Under the pieces are notes generated by a model. That model was not told the origin of the DNA. It was given only the letters and a program-made list of their open reading frames with translations, and searched no databases. The position numbers and the translations under genes were made by a program. A stretch of DNA of 8,419 nucleotides from Actinomycetes bacterium. Its GTDB lineage: Bacteria > Actinomycetota > Acidimicrobiia > Acidimicrobiales > Palsa-688. The DNA lies in NCBI GenBank assembly GCA_021815935.1, contig JAKAZH010000073.1, positions 1 to 8,419 on the forward strand, in the 5' to 3' direction. Shown here piece after piece: positions 1 through 6,231 of this stretch; position 1 is the stretch's first letter, and every line of letters begins with the position of its first letter.

Positions 1-388
1 TCTCGCCGGTCTGGTAACGTTAGAGGATCTTCTCGAGGAGCTCGTCGGCGAGATCGTCGACGAGTACGACACAGAGTTGGTGGGACCCGAGACGCTCGCA
101 GACGGCACTCTTGTGGTCGAAGCGCGCACCTCGATCGACGACCTCAACGAGCTTCTCGAATCGCTCGGCCATCTGCCGCTTCCCGAGAGCGACGACTGGG
201 ACACCGTCGGCGGACTCGTCTATTCAGCGCTGGGCCGCGTGCCAAAAGACGGCGAGACCGCGGAAGTCGCCGGATACAGGCTGAAAGCCCAGGGCGTCCG
301 TGGACGGCGGATCGGCTCGGTGCGCGTGGAAACCGAGGAAGGAAACGACTCTGCTGATTTGCCGAGCGGCGACGGAGACAGGAGGTGA
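1..388 (+). CDS. CNNM/CorC (HlyC) family protein, C-terminal part
   Basis: This is the 3' end of a gene whose start lies outside the window; the reading frame begins with the codon at position 2 and gives 128 residues before TGA at 386-388. The first ~23 residues (GLVTLEDLLEELVGEIVDEYD) are the characteristic end of the second CBS domain of CNNM/CorC proteins. Residues ~33-113 match the following CorC_HlyC (transporter-associated) domain, with the landmarks SIDDLNELL, DWDTVGGLV and GRRIGSVRVE. The family comprises membrane proteins with an N-terminal DUF21 transmembrane domain, linked to Mg2+/Co2+ transport or efflux; the membrane part is not visible here, so the substrate cannot be judged. 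The tail (~15 residues, acidic and Asp/Gly-rich) looks unstructured. The gene overlaps era by 4 nt, so the two are probably cotranscribed and translationally coupled; a CorC-type gene just before era is common in actinobacteria. A TTA leucine codon, rare at this G+C, lies at 20-22. The family call is firm; the function is less so. Confidence 0.9.
   Translation, partial: LAGLVTLEDLLEELVGEIVDEYDTELVGPETLADGTLVVEARTSIDDLNELLESLGHLPLPESDDWDTVGGLVYSALGRVPKDGETAEVAGYRLKAQGVRGRRIGSVRVETEEGNDSADLPSGDGDRR
380..388 (+). promoter_or_regulatory. Perfect anti-Shine-Dalgarno match over the CorC stop/era start overlap
   Basis: AGGAGGTGA at 380-388 is the exact complement of the 16S rRNA 3' sequence TCACCTCCT. 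It contains the era GTG start (385-387) and the upstream gene's TGA stop (386-388), so it is too close to serve era in the usual way. A weaker GGAGA at 374-378, 6 nt before the GTG, is a more normally spaced ribosome-binding site. The perfect match may hold a terminating ribosome at the junction and favour re-initiation; that role is inference. Confidence 0.5.
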
Positions 389-1224
389 GATCAGGATTTG
401 CTGCGATAGTCGGTCGCCCCAACGTAGGCAAGTCGACGCTTCTCAATCGGATCCTCGGCACGAAAGTGTCAATCACGTCGCGTGTCGCCCAAAGCACCCG
501 GACGCAGGTGAGGGGAGTCCTGACCCGGTCCGACGCGCAGGTCGTCTTCGTCGACACCCCCGGCATCCACAAACCTAAGACGCTGCTCGGCGAACGCCTC
601 AACGACACAGCAACCGACAGCATGGGCGGCGTGGACGTCACACTTCTCGTAGTCGACGCGACCGCCTCGGTCGGCAACGGCGACCGCCACGTAGCGAACA
701 TGACACCTGCAACGACCATATGTGTCGTCAACAAGATCGACTCCGCACAGCGCAAAGCGGTTCTCGATGCCCTGCGGGCAGCCGACGCGCTCGCTGACTT
801 CCAAGAGATCTACCCGGTGTCGGCGAAGACCGGCGAAGGCGTTGAGGCGCTGGTCGAGGAGGTCGTCAGGCGGATGCCAGAAGGACCGCTGCTATACCCA
901 GCGGATATGGTCAGTGATATCCCCGAGGCCCTGTGGGTCGCGGATCTCGTTCGCGAACAACTCTTGGCAGTCACGAGGGAGGAGGTTCCGCACTCGATCG
1001 CCTGCAGGGTGACAGAATGGGAATGGCCCTTGATCCGCTGTGAGATTCTCGTAGAACGTGACTCCCAAAAGCCGATAGTGATAGGCCGGGGAGGCCAGAC
1101 CCTGAAAGAAGTCGGTTCTCGGGTTCGCGCCCAACTGTCGCCGGGCGCATATCTCGAGCTGTTCGTCAAAGTCGACCCGAACTGGCAGAGCCGCCCGAAA
1201 GCACTCGACCGCCTGGGTTACTGA
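385..1224 (+). CDS. era: GTPase Era, 30S ribosomal subunit assembly factor
   Basis: Era binds GTP and the 3' end of 16S rRNA, and helps mature and check the 30S subunit. The 279-residue product has the whole set of G motifs: G1 GRPNVGKS (10-17), the switch I stretch ITSRVAQSTRTQ (30-41), G3 DTPG (57-60), G4 NKID (116-119) and G5 SAK (146-148). The C-terminal KH domain carries IVIGRGGQTLKEVG (231-244, GxxG at 234-237), which in the family contacts the rRNA end. The length is slightly below the ~300 residues of E. coli Era; the tail simply ends at DRLGY. The GTG at 385 is chosen because it puts the usual SGFAAIVGRPNVGKS at the very N-terminus as in other Era proteins. It overlaps the preceding CorC-type gene by 4 nt, so expression probably depends on the upstream operon. 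On its other side it faces dinG tail to tail. Confidence 0.97.
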   Translation: MRSGFAAIVGRPNVGKSTLLNRILGTKVSITSRVAQSTRTQVRGVLTRSDAQVVFVDTPGIHKPKTLLGERLNDTATDSMGGVDVTLLVVDATASVGNGDRHVANMTPATTICVVNKIDSAQRKAVLDALRAADALADFQEIYPVSAKTGEGVEALVEEVVRRMPEGPLLYPADMVSDIPEALWVADLVREQLLAVTREEVPHSIACRVTEWEWPLIRCEILVERDSQKPIVIGRGGQTLKEVGSRVRAQLSPGAYLELFVKVDPNWQSRPKALDRLGY

Positions 1225-1244
1225 CAAACTCCCGGCGCGTGGCA

Positions 1245-3281
1245 TCATCCGCCCCCGGCCTCTGCGGGTCCAAGGGGTAACCCTTCCCCGGACGCGTCCC
1301 GGGTGAGAGCGAGAAAGGCCTCCACTTCGCTCCTGTGGCGTGTCCGTCTCATCGGGGGGAGCGCCCCGATAAGCGTCCAGCGGTAGCGCGCCCTTGCCAG
1401 GCGGGTGTCGAAGACGGCCACCACCCCTCGATCCGCGCGCGACCGGATCAGCCTTCCCGTGCCCTGTGCCAGCATCGCTGCTGCGCGCGGCAAGTCGATC
1501 AGCTCAAACGCGCCCCTGCCCGCCTTGGCGCGTCGTGCTAGCAGTAACGGGTCGTCGGGACGGGAGAAGGGGATCCGGTCAATCGTCACCAGCGAAAGCG
1601 ACGGGCCGGGCACGTCGACGCCCTGCCAAAAGCCCATCGTGGCGAAAAGGCACGACGTCTCACGCGATGCGAAACGTGCTACCAGCGCCGGTTTTGGCAG
1701 GTCGGACTGTGTGAGGATCTCCCAATCGACGCGCCGCCCGACTTCGAGCGCAGCGCTGCGCATCGCACGCCACGAGGTGAAAAGCGCGAGGGTCCGACCG
1801 TGAGCGGCATCGATGAGCGCGACGAGCTCGTCGTGCATGGCCGCCTCGAAACTCGTGTCCCTCGGATCGGGAAGATGAAGCGGGCAGTAAAGAAGCGCCT
1901 GCTCGTCGTACGCGAACGGGTTCCCGACGTCGCGCTGGTCGAACGACCCTGGAGGCAACCCCACGCGTTCGGCCAGGCGTGGGGGGATCGTGGCGCTCGT
2001 AAGAATGGCGGTCGGAGCGTCCTGCCTGCTCCAAAGCCGCTCGTGAAGCCGCGCTCCCACGTCTAGTGGAGCGACACGCGCCAGGTGGCCCGCCGAAGCT
2101 TCCTCGACCCAGGCGACGTCGTCCTCGGAAACCCCGAGAATCGTCTCCAGGTCACCTTGCAGGTGCGTCAACGCCTTCTCGGCGCGAGCGAATCGGGCGC
2201 CACCTCCAGCCTGCACCTCGCCGGGCGATCCGGTCCTGACCTCGCCGGCCGGCGGCCGGGCGGACCGGCGAAGCTCGCCGCCCAGGCGGGCAAGGCGCTC
2301 GCGGATCAAAGTCATGCGGCTCACGACGTCGGCTTCGAGAGGCGTAGGTATTGTCCGGCCGGACCACGAGCCGGCGACCTCGTCGAAGATGACGGCGCAC
2401 TCCTCGACTGCGATAGCGGCTGACGGGTCCTCGATTAGAGCCCTGCAGGTGCGACCGACACTGGCGAAGCGTCCACCGCCGAGCTCGACCCCGAAGGAGG
2501 CCGTGGCGATGTCCTCGAGCTCGTGGGCTTCGTCTATCACGACGACGTCGTGGGCTCCGAGAAGCTCCCCGTCGGAGGCGAGGGAGGTGACGTAGAGGTG
2601 CGTGTTGACGACCACGACGTCTGCGAGGCCCGCCTGCTCGCGTGCCCTCTCTGCGAAGCAATCCCCCCCGGACGGGCAGCGGGCGGCGCCGGGACAGTCC
2701 CGGTAGGAGACGCTCACCTGAGCCCATGCAACGTCGCTCGGTTCGAAGTCGAGCTCGGCCCGGTCACCCGACGTCGTCCGGTGCTCCGCCCAGTCCGCGA
2801 GGCGTTTGACTTCGCGCCCGAGGACACCGAGGCCCGAGTCGGGATGAGCGGAACCCGCTGCGGCCGGGGAGGCATCGAGCAGACCGCCTTCGAGGGTCAG
2901 CTGCTCGCCCGACGTGGCGAGCTCGCGGACCCGCTGGCGGCACGCGTAGTTGGATCGGCCTTTTAGGACCGCGAACTCGAAAGGAACGCCCAGCGACTCG
3001 GCAAGCGCCGGAAGGTCCCGGGTAGCGAGCTGGTCCTGTAGCGCTTTTGTTGCCGTGGAAACCACGACTTTCGCTCCTAGGGCGAGGGCCGGGACCATGT
3101 AGGCGAGGCTTTTTCCTGTTCCTGTTCCGGCCTGGACCACCAGGTGGCGTCGCTCGTCGATGGAAGCCGCGACAGCTTCGGCCATCTCCCGCTGGCTCGG
3201 GCGCTCCTCGCTGCCGGGCAGGCTGCCGGTCGCCTTCGCCATGGCGGCCTCGACGAGGGATTTCACCGACGGCTTGGTCAT
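1245..3281 (-). CDS. dinG: DinG-type ATP-dependent DNA helicase (XPD/Rad3-like, Fe-S)
   Basis: A 678-residue superfamily 2 helicase related to DinG and XPD, expected to unwind DNA 5'-3' and to resolve D-loops, R-loops or G-quadruplexes in repair. Motifs in order: Q-like ERPSQREMAEAV (26-37), Walker A AGTGTGKS (51-58), STATKALQDQL (75-85), DEAH (250-253), LTSATI (427-432), GFWQGVDVPG (550-559) and motif VI QGTGRLIR (606-613). Four cysteines (114, 196, 202, 208) between Walker A and DEAH fit a 4Fe-4S cluster site. A Gly/Ala/Arg-rich stretch at ~340-364 looks like a flexible insertion. The ATG at 3281 has no clear Shine-Dalgarno; an internal ATG at 3242-3240 (residue 14) has GAGG 5 nt upstream (minus strand of 3248-3251) and would leave 665 residues with all motifs intact. 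I keep the longer form because its N-terminus resembles the family. It is transcribed divergently from uppS and converges on era. No LexA-type box is visible upstream. Other bacterial XPD-like helicases (YoaA) are alternatives, so the symbol is by family. Confidence 0.93.
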   Translation of the reverse strand: MTKPSVKSLVEAAMAKATGSLPGSEERPSQREMAEAVAASIDERRHLVVQAGTGTGKSLAYMVPALALGAKVVVSTATKALQDQLATRDLPALAESLGVPFEFAVLKGRSNYACRQRVRELATSGEQLTLEGGLLDASPAAAGSAHPDSGLGVLGREVKRLADWAEHRTTSGDRAELDFEPSDVAWAQVSVSYRDCPGAARCPSGGDCFAERAREQAGLADVVVVNTHLYVTSLASDGELLGAHDVVVIDEAHELEDIATASFGVELGGGRFASVGRTCRALIEDPSAAIAVEECAVIFDEVAGSWSGRTIPTPLEADVVSRMTLIRERLARLGGELRRSARPPAGEVRTGSPGEVQAGGGARFARAEKALTHLQGDLETILGVSEDDVAWVEEASAGHLARVAPLDVGARLHERLWSRQDAPTAILTSATIPPRLAERVGLPPGSFDQRDVGNPFAYDEQALLYCPLHLPDPRDTSFEAAMHDELVALIDAAHGRTLALFTSWRAMRSAALEVGRRVDWEILTQSDLPKPALVARFASRETSCLFATMGFWQGVDVPGPSLSLVTIDRIPFSRPDDPLLLARRAKAGRGAFELIDLPRAAAMLAQGTGRLIRSRADRGVVAVFDTRLARARYRWTLIGALPPMRRTRHRSEVEAFLALTRDASGEGLPLGPAEAGGG

Positions 3282-3339
3282 GTGCGGGGGTCCGGTCGCG
3301 CGAGCGGGCGTCGTCGAGGGTCCGTCATCGTCGAAGAGT

Positions 3340-3369
3340 CTGACGCAAATCCCCTTTGCGGGCTACCGT
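3340..3369 (+). promoter_or_regulatory. Candidate promoter of uppS (leaderless)
   Basis: CTGACG at 3340-3345 (4 of 6 against TTGACA) is followed after 18 nt by TACCGT at 3364-3369, an actinobacterial TANNNT -10 box. The expected transcription start about 7 nt later falls on G3377, the first base of the GTG start chosen for uppS, which has no Shine-Dalgarno at normal distance. The dinG-uppS gap is only 95 nt and otherwise holds the inverted repeat described separately; I could not find a convincing dinG promoter in it on the other strand. Confidence 0.6.
3344..3360. repeat. Inverted repeat in the dinG-uppS divergent region, possible operator
   Basis: CGCAAA (3344-3349) and TTTGCG (3355-3360) are perfect 6-nt inverted arms around the 5-nt centre TCCCC. 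The 17-bp element begins inside the -35 hexamer and fills most of the spacer of the candidate uppS promoter, where a dimeric regulator could block polymerase. It lies 63 bp upstream of the dinG start, so it could also affect that gene. It has no T-run, so it is not an intrinsic terminator. A chance palindrome is possible at this arm length. Confidence 0.4.
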
Positions 3370-3376
3370 GACAGGC

Positions 3377-4120
3377 GTGGACCCAGACGCGATCGACTAC
3401 CGGCGGATACCGCGCCACGTCGCGTGCGTCATGGACGGCAACGGTCGTTGGGCGACCAACCAGGGGTTGCCTCGCACGGAAGGCCACCGCGCCGGGGAGG
3501 AAGCGCTCTTCGACGCTGCGTGCGGGGCCCTGGAGCTCGGGATCCGCTATTTCACGGTGTACGCGTTCTCCACGGAGAACTGGCGCCGGCCCCACGAAGA
3601 GGTACGTTTCCTTCTCGACGTCATCGCCGACCAGCTGCTGACACGCCGCCGTGACGACCTGCACCGCATGGGGGTGCGCATCCAGTTCATCGGCCGGCGG
3701 GACTGGCGGGTACCGCGTTGGGTGCTGCGCCGGATGGACGAGGCCGCGGCGCTGACCGCAGAGAATCGCGCGATGACCCTGACGGTCGCGTTCAATTACG
3801 GCGGCAGAGCCGAGATCGTCGACGCGGTGAAGGCCATCGTCGAAGAAGGTATCCCGGCCCGGCGCATCGACGACAAGACGCTGCGGCGGCATCTCTACCA
3901 GCCGGACCTGCCCGACCCGGACCTTGTGATCCGCACTTCTGGCGAGTTTCGGGTGTCGAACTTCCTGCTCTGGGAGCTGGCCTACAGCGAGCTGGTGTTC
4001 ACCGATGTCTTGTGGCCCGACTTCCGCAGGAGCCATCTCGGTGATGCAGTGCGCGAGTTCCAGTCCCGCGACCGGCGCTACGGGAATGCGGGCGTCGAGC
4101 GCGACGACGCCATACCTTGA
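3377..4120 (+). CDS. uppS: Isoprenyl transferase (cis-prenyltransferase, undecaprenyl diphosphate synthase family)
   Basis: This enzyme condenses isopentenyl diphosphate units in cis onto an allylic diphosphate to make the polyprenyl diphosphate carrier for peptidoglycan and other wall polymers. The 247-residue product has all family signatures: RHVACVMDGNGRWA (13-26) with the Mg2+-binding catalytic Asp at 20, FSTENW (64-69), NYGGRAEI (140-147) and RTSGE..RVSNFLLWELAYSEL (186-206), which holds the pyrophosphate-binding arginines. No membrane segment is seen, as usual for this cytosolic/peripheral enzyme. Product chain length cannot be read from sequence; actinobacteria have both short-chain (Z-farnesyl) and C50-C55 enzymes of this family. 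GTG at 3377 is chosen because it sits at the predicted transcription start of a leaderless promoter; GTG 3368 and TTG 3356 are in-frame alternatives adding 3 or 7 residues. The gene is followed by recO after 29 nt on the same strand, likely in the same transcript. Confidence 0.95.
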   Translation: MDPDAIDYRRIPRHVACVMDGNGRWATNQGLPRTEGHRAGEEALFDAACGALELGIRYFTVYAFSTENWRRPHEEVRFLLDVIADQLLTRRRDDLHRMGVRIQFIGRRDWRVPRWVLRRMDEAAALTAENRAMTLTVAFNYGGRAEIVDAVKAIVEEGIPARRIDDKTLRRHLYQPDLPDPDLVIRTSGEFRVSNFLLWELAYSELVFTDVLWPDFRRSHLGDAVREFQSRDRRYGNAGVERDDAIP

Positions 4121-4133
4121 TCGCCAGCTCGCA

Positions 4134-4139
4134 AGGGGG
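4134..4139 (+). promoter_or_regulatory. Ribosome-binding site of recO
   Basis: AGGGGG lies 10 nt before the GTG at 4150, in the 29-nt uppS-recO gap. It is a weak, slightly distant Shine-Dalgarno, but no TANNNT box is placed for leaderless initiation, unlike the three neighbouring genes. This supports recO being translated from a transcript that starts upstream, probably at uppS. Confidence 0.45.
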
Positions 4140-4149
4140 CAGATAGGCC

Positions 4150-4872
4150 GTGGCCCTCTACCGTGAAGAGGCGGTGGTGCTGCGGACCTACAAGCTGGGC
4201 GAGGCCGACCGGATAGTCGTTCTCATGACGGCCGGCCGCGGGAAGGTGCGCGCCGTGGCCAAGGGAGTGAGGCGGACGAAGAGCCGTTTTGGCGGACGTC
4301 TCGAGCCTCCCAGCCACATCAGCCTCCTAGGCTTCGAAGGGCGCAACCTTGACGTGATCACCCAGGCAGAGACGGTCGAGGCTTACGGATCGATCCGCCG
4401 CGACTTCGAGCGGACGACAGACGCCGTCGCTTTGGTCGAAGCCGCCGAGCAGATCGGCCGGGAAGGCGAACCTGATCCAGGACTGTTCAAGATGCTGACA
4501 GGAGCGCTTCGCACGCTCGCAACGGCGACGCAACGGCCTGCCCTCCTCGTCGGGGCGTTCTACTGGAAGCTGCTTGCGGCGGAGGGGGTGGCTCCCGTCG
4601 TGGACAACTGCGTGTCGTGCGGGGAGCCGGAGGTCGTCAGCTTCGACATAGCGAGCGGGGGGGCGTTGTGCCGTGAGCACCGCCAGGGGATCCCGCTGGA
4701 CGCGGCGACCGCCGAAGTGGTGCGACAGATCCTCGGCGGCCGACTCGGGGAGGCTCTGCAACGCCCGGCGAGCCCCGAAGTCTTCGCTGCAGCCCACCTC
4801 GCTACGTCCGTCCTGGAAGCCCATCTCGAAAGGCGGCTGAAGGCGGTTCACCTGATGGGGGGAGCGGGCTAG
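4150..4872 (+). CDS. recO: DNA repair protein RecO
   Basis: RecO works with RecR (and RecF) to load RecA on SSB-coated single-stranded DNA and can anneal strands, in gap repair and recombination. The 240-residue product starts with the typical N-terminal OB-fold: YREEAVVLRTYKLGEADRIVVLMT (4-27), then GKVRAVAKGVRRTKSRFGGRLEP (31-53). It continues with the helical C-terminal domain. A zinc-site candidate is present there: C154-x2-C157 and C174-x2-H177, the last ligand being His rather than Cys. The length is normal for the family. GTG at 4150 gives the expected N-terminus and has AGGGGG upstream. The stop TAG (4870-4872) also forms the first bases of the putative -10 box of glyS. A RecO gene beside uppS and glyS is familiar from mycobacteria, where recO precedes uppS; here the order is reversed. 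Confidence 0.95.
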   Translation: MALYREEAVVLRTYKLGEADRIVVLMTAGRGKVRAVAKGVRRTKSRFGGRLEPPSHISLLGFEGRNLDVITQAETVEAYGSIRRDFERTTDAVALVEAAEQIGREGEPDPGLFKMLTGALRTLATATQRPALLVGAFYWKLLAAEGVAPVVDNCVSCGEPEVVSFDIASGGALCREHRQGIPLDAATAEVVRQILGGRLGEALQRPASPEVFAAAHLATSVLEAHLERRLKAVHLMGGAG

Positions 4873-4875
4873 CCT
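4847..4875 (+). promoter_or_regulatory. Candidate promoter of glyS inside the 3' end of recO
   Basis: TTCACC (4847-4852; 4 of 6 against TTGACA) and TAGCCT (4870-4875; TANNNT) are separated by 17 nt. The -10 box starts on the TAG stop codon of recO. The glyS ATG at 4884 begins 8 nt after the box, so a leaderless or nearly leaderless mRNA is expected. A G-rich GGGGGAG just upstream (ending about 4863) could instead act as a ribosome-binding site for a TTG at 4875 in read-through transcripts. Confidence 0.45.
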
Positions 4876-4883
4876 TGGCCGCC

Positions 4884-6203
4884 ATGTCGGTCGAGATGGA
4901 CGAGATAGTGAGGTTGTGCAAGCAGCGGGGTTTTGTGTTCCCCTCAGCCGAGATTTACGGCGGCTTCCGATCCACATACGACTACGGGCCGCTCGGGGTG
5001 CTGATGCTGCGAAACGTCAAGAACGCCTGGTGGCGTTCGATGGTCCAGCTTCGCCGCGACGTGGTCGGCCTCGACGCAGCGATACTCTCCGCGCCGCGGA
5101 TATGGGAGGCGTCGGGACACCTGGCGAATTTCACGGATCCCCTGATCGACTGCCGCAACTGCAAGGAGCGCTGGCGGGCGGACCATCTCGAAGTCGACCC
5201 GGCCGACGGAAAGCAACACTGCCCAAACTGTGCCAGCACCGATCTCACCGAAGCGCGGGCCTTCAACTTGATGTTCAAGACGCATGCCGGTCCGGTCGAG
5301 GACGAGGGCAGCGTCGCGTACCTTCGGCCCGAGACAGCGCAGGGGCACTTCGTCAACTTCCTGAACGTGTTGCAGACGTCCCGCAAGCGCCCGCCCTTCG
5401 GCATAGCCCAGGTCGGCAAGTCGTTCAGAAACGAGATCACGCCGGGGAACTTCGTGTTTCGAACCAGGGAGTTCGAGCAGATGGAGCTCGAGTTCTTCGT
5501 CCCGCCCGGTGACGCCGCGATGTGGTTCGAGCACTGGTGCGCCGAGCGCCTCGCCTGGTACGTGGACCTAGGTATACCAGCCGACATGCTGCGCCTTCGG
5601 GCGCACGAACCCGAGGAACTGTCGCACTACTCGGCGGGGACCTCCGACGTGGAGTTCGCCTTCCCCTGGGGTTGGGGAGAACTCGAGGGTATCGCTAACC
5701 GGACGGATTTCGACTTGAAGGCTCACGCTGCTGCGAGCGGCGTGAAACTCGAGTTCTTCGACCAGGCCACGAACAGCCGCTACGTGCCGTACGTGATCGA
5801 GCCGGCCGCCGGCGCGACCAGGACGATGATGGCGTTCCTGATAGCCGCCTACACCAAGGACGAGGTCGGCGGCGAGGAACGTACAGTGCTGCGTCTGGCG
5901 CCGCGCATCGCCCCCTACCAGGTGGCGGTCCTGCCGCTGTCAAAGAAGGAGTCCCTCTCAGCGGCTGCCGTCGAGGTCTTGGATCTGCTGTCGTCGCGCT
6001 ACATGTGCGACTTCGACGAAACGCAGTCGATCGGCCGGCGCTACCGCCGCCAGGACGAGATCGGAACCCCGCTCGCGATAACCGTCGACTTCGACACTCT
6101 CGACGACAAGGCGGTCACCATTCGTGACCGTGACACCACCGAGCAGGTTCGGGTGCCAATCGACCGGGTCCTTGAGGAGGTCGGTTCCCGGCTTGGAATG
6201 TGA
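4884..6203 (+). CDS. glyS: Glycyl-tRNA synthetase, single-chain class II type
   Basis: Charges tRNA-Gly with glycine in the cytoplasm. The 439-residue product is the homodimeric, eukaryote/archaea-like GlyRS used by actinobacteria, not the alpha2-beta2 form. The N-terminus MDEIVRLCKQRGFVFPSAEIYGG is typical. Class II motifs are visible: motif 1 around SGHLANFTDPL (77-87), motif 2 GKSFRNEITP...FRTREFEQMELEFF (168-195) and motif 3 EPAAGATRTMMAFL (306-319), whose Arg is kept although the preceding residue is Thr rather than the usual acidic or polar one. The RPETAQG block (138-144) is present. Two CxxC pairs (C90/C93 and C113/C116) suggest a small zinc-binding insertion between motifs 1 and 2. 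From ~340 on, the anticodon-binding domain (APYQVAVLPL, then GTPLAITVDFDTLDDKAVTIRDRD) completes the protein. ATG at 4884 is preferred; TTG 4875 (+3 residues) and ATG 4896 (-4) are alternatives. It lies 11 nt after recO and 28 nt before ppdK. Confidence 0.97.
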   Translation: MSVEMDEIVRLCKQRGFVFPSAEIYGGFRSTYDYGPLGVLMLRNVKNAWWRSMVQLRRDVVGLDAAILSAPRIWEASGHLANFTDPLIDCRNCKERWRADHLEVDPADGKQHCPNCASTDLTEARAFNLMFKTHAGPVEDEGSVAYLRPETAQGHFVNFLNVLQTSRKRPPFGIAQVGKSFRNEITPGNFVFRTREFEQMELEFFVPPGDAAMWFEHWCAERLAWYVDLGIPADMLRLRAHEPEELSHYSAGTSDVEFAFPWGWGELEGIANRTDFDLKAHAAASGVKLEFFDQATNSRYVPYVIEPAAGATRTMMAFLIAAYTKDEVGGEERTVLRLAPRIAPYQVAVLPLSKKESLSAAAVEVLDLLSSRYMCDFDETQSIGRRYRRQDEIGTPLAITVDFDTLDDKAVTIRDRDTTEQVRVPIDRVLEEVGSRLGM

Positions 6204-6219
6204 GCCTCGGAGGGCGACT

Positions 6220-6225
6220 TAGACT
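6220..6225 (+). promoter_or_regulatory. Candidate -10 box of ppdK (leaderless)
   Basis: TAGACT (6220-6225) fits TANNNT and ends 6 nt before the ATG at 6232, so transcription would begin at or next to the start codon. No good -35 is seen at 16-19 nt; TTGGAA at 6193-6198 is 21 nt away, so the promoter may be weak or use another sigma factor. The 28-nt glyS-ppdK gap has no terminator hairpin, so read-through from glyS is also possible. GGAGGG at 6209-6214 is 17 nt from the ATG, too far for a normal ribosome-binding site. Confidence 0.45.
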
Positions 6226-6231
6226 GTAGGC

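Noticed and set aside
1272..1285. Small hairpin AAGGG-GTAA-CCCTT near the 3' end of dinG, with a GNRA-type loop on the plus strand
   Set aside because: Only 5 bp, inside coding sequence and with no T-run after it on either strand, so it is not supported as a terminator or RNA element.
3311..3334. Direct repeat TCGTCGA (3311-3317 and 3328-3334) in the dinG-uppS gap
   Set aside because: Seven bases of a very common GC-rich word in this genome; the 17-nt period could be chance and no third copy follows.
3282..3376. Search for a LexA/SOS box upstream of dinG
   Set aside because: No CGAAC-N4-GTTCG-type palindrome is present; the only perfect palindrome is CGCAAA-N5-TTTGCG, which does not match known LexA sites.
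3278..4036. A 252-codon minus-strand frame opposite uppS
   Set aside because: Same in-phase antisense effect; the plus strand has every cis-prenyltransferase motif.
4944..5534. A 196-codon minus-strand frame opposite glyS
   Set aside because: In-phase antisense shadow of a clear glycyl-tRNA synthetase gene; no recognisable domain.
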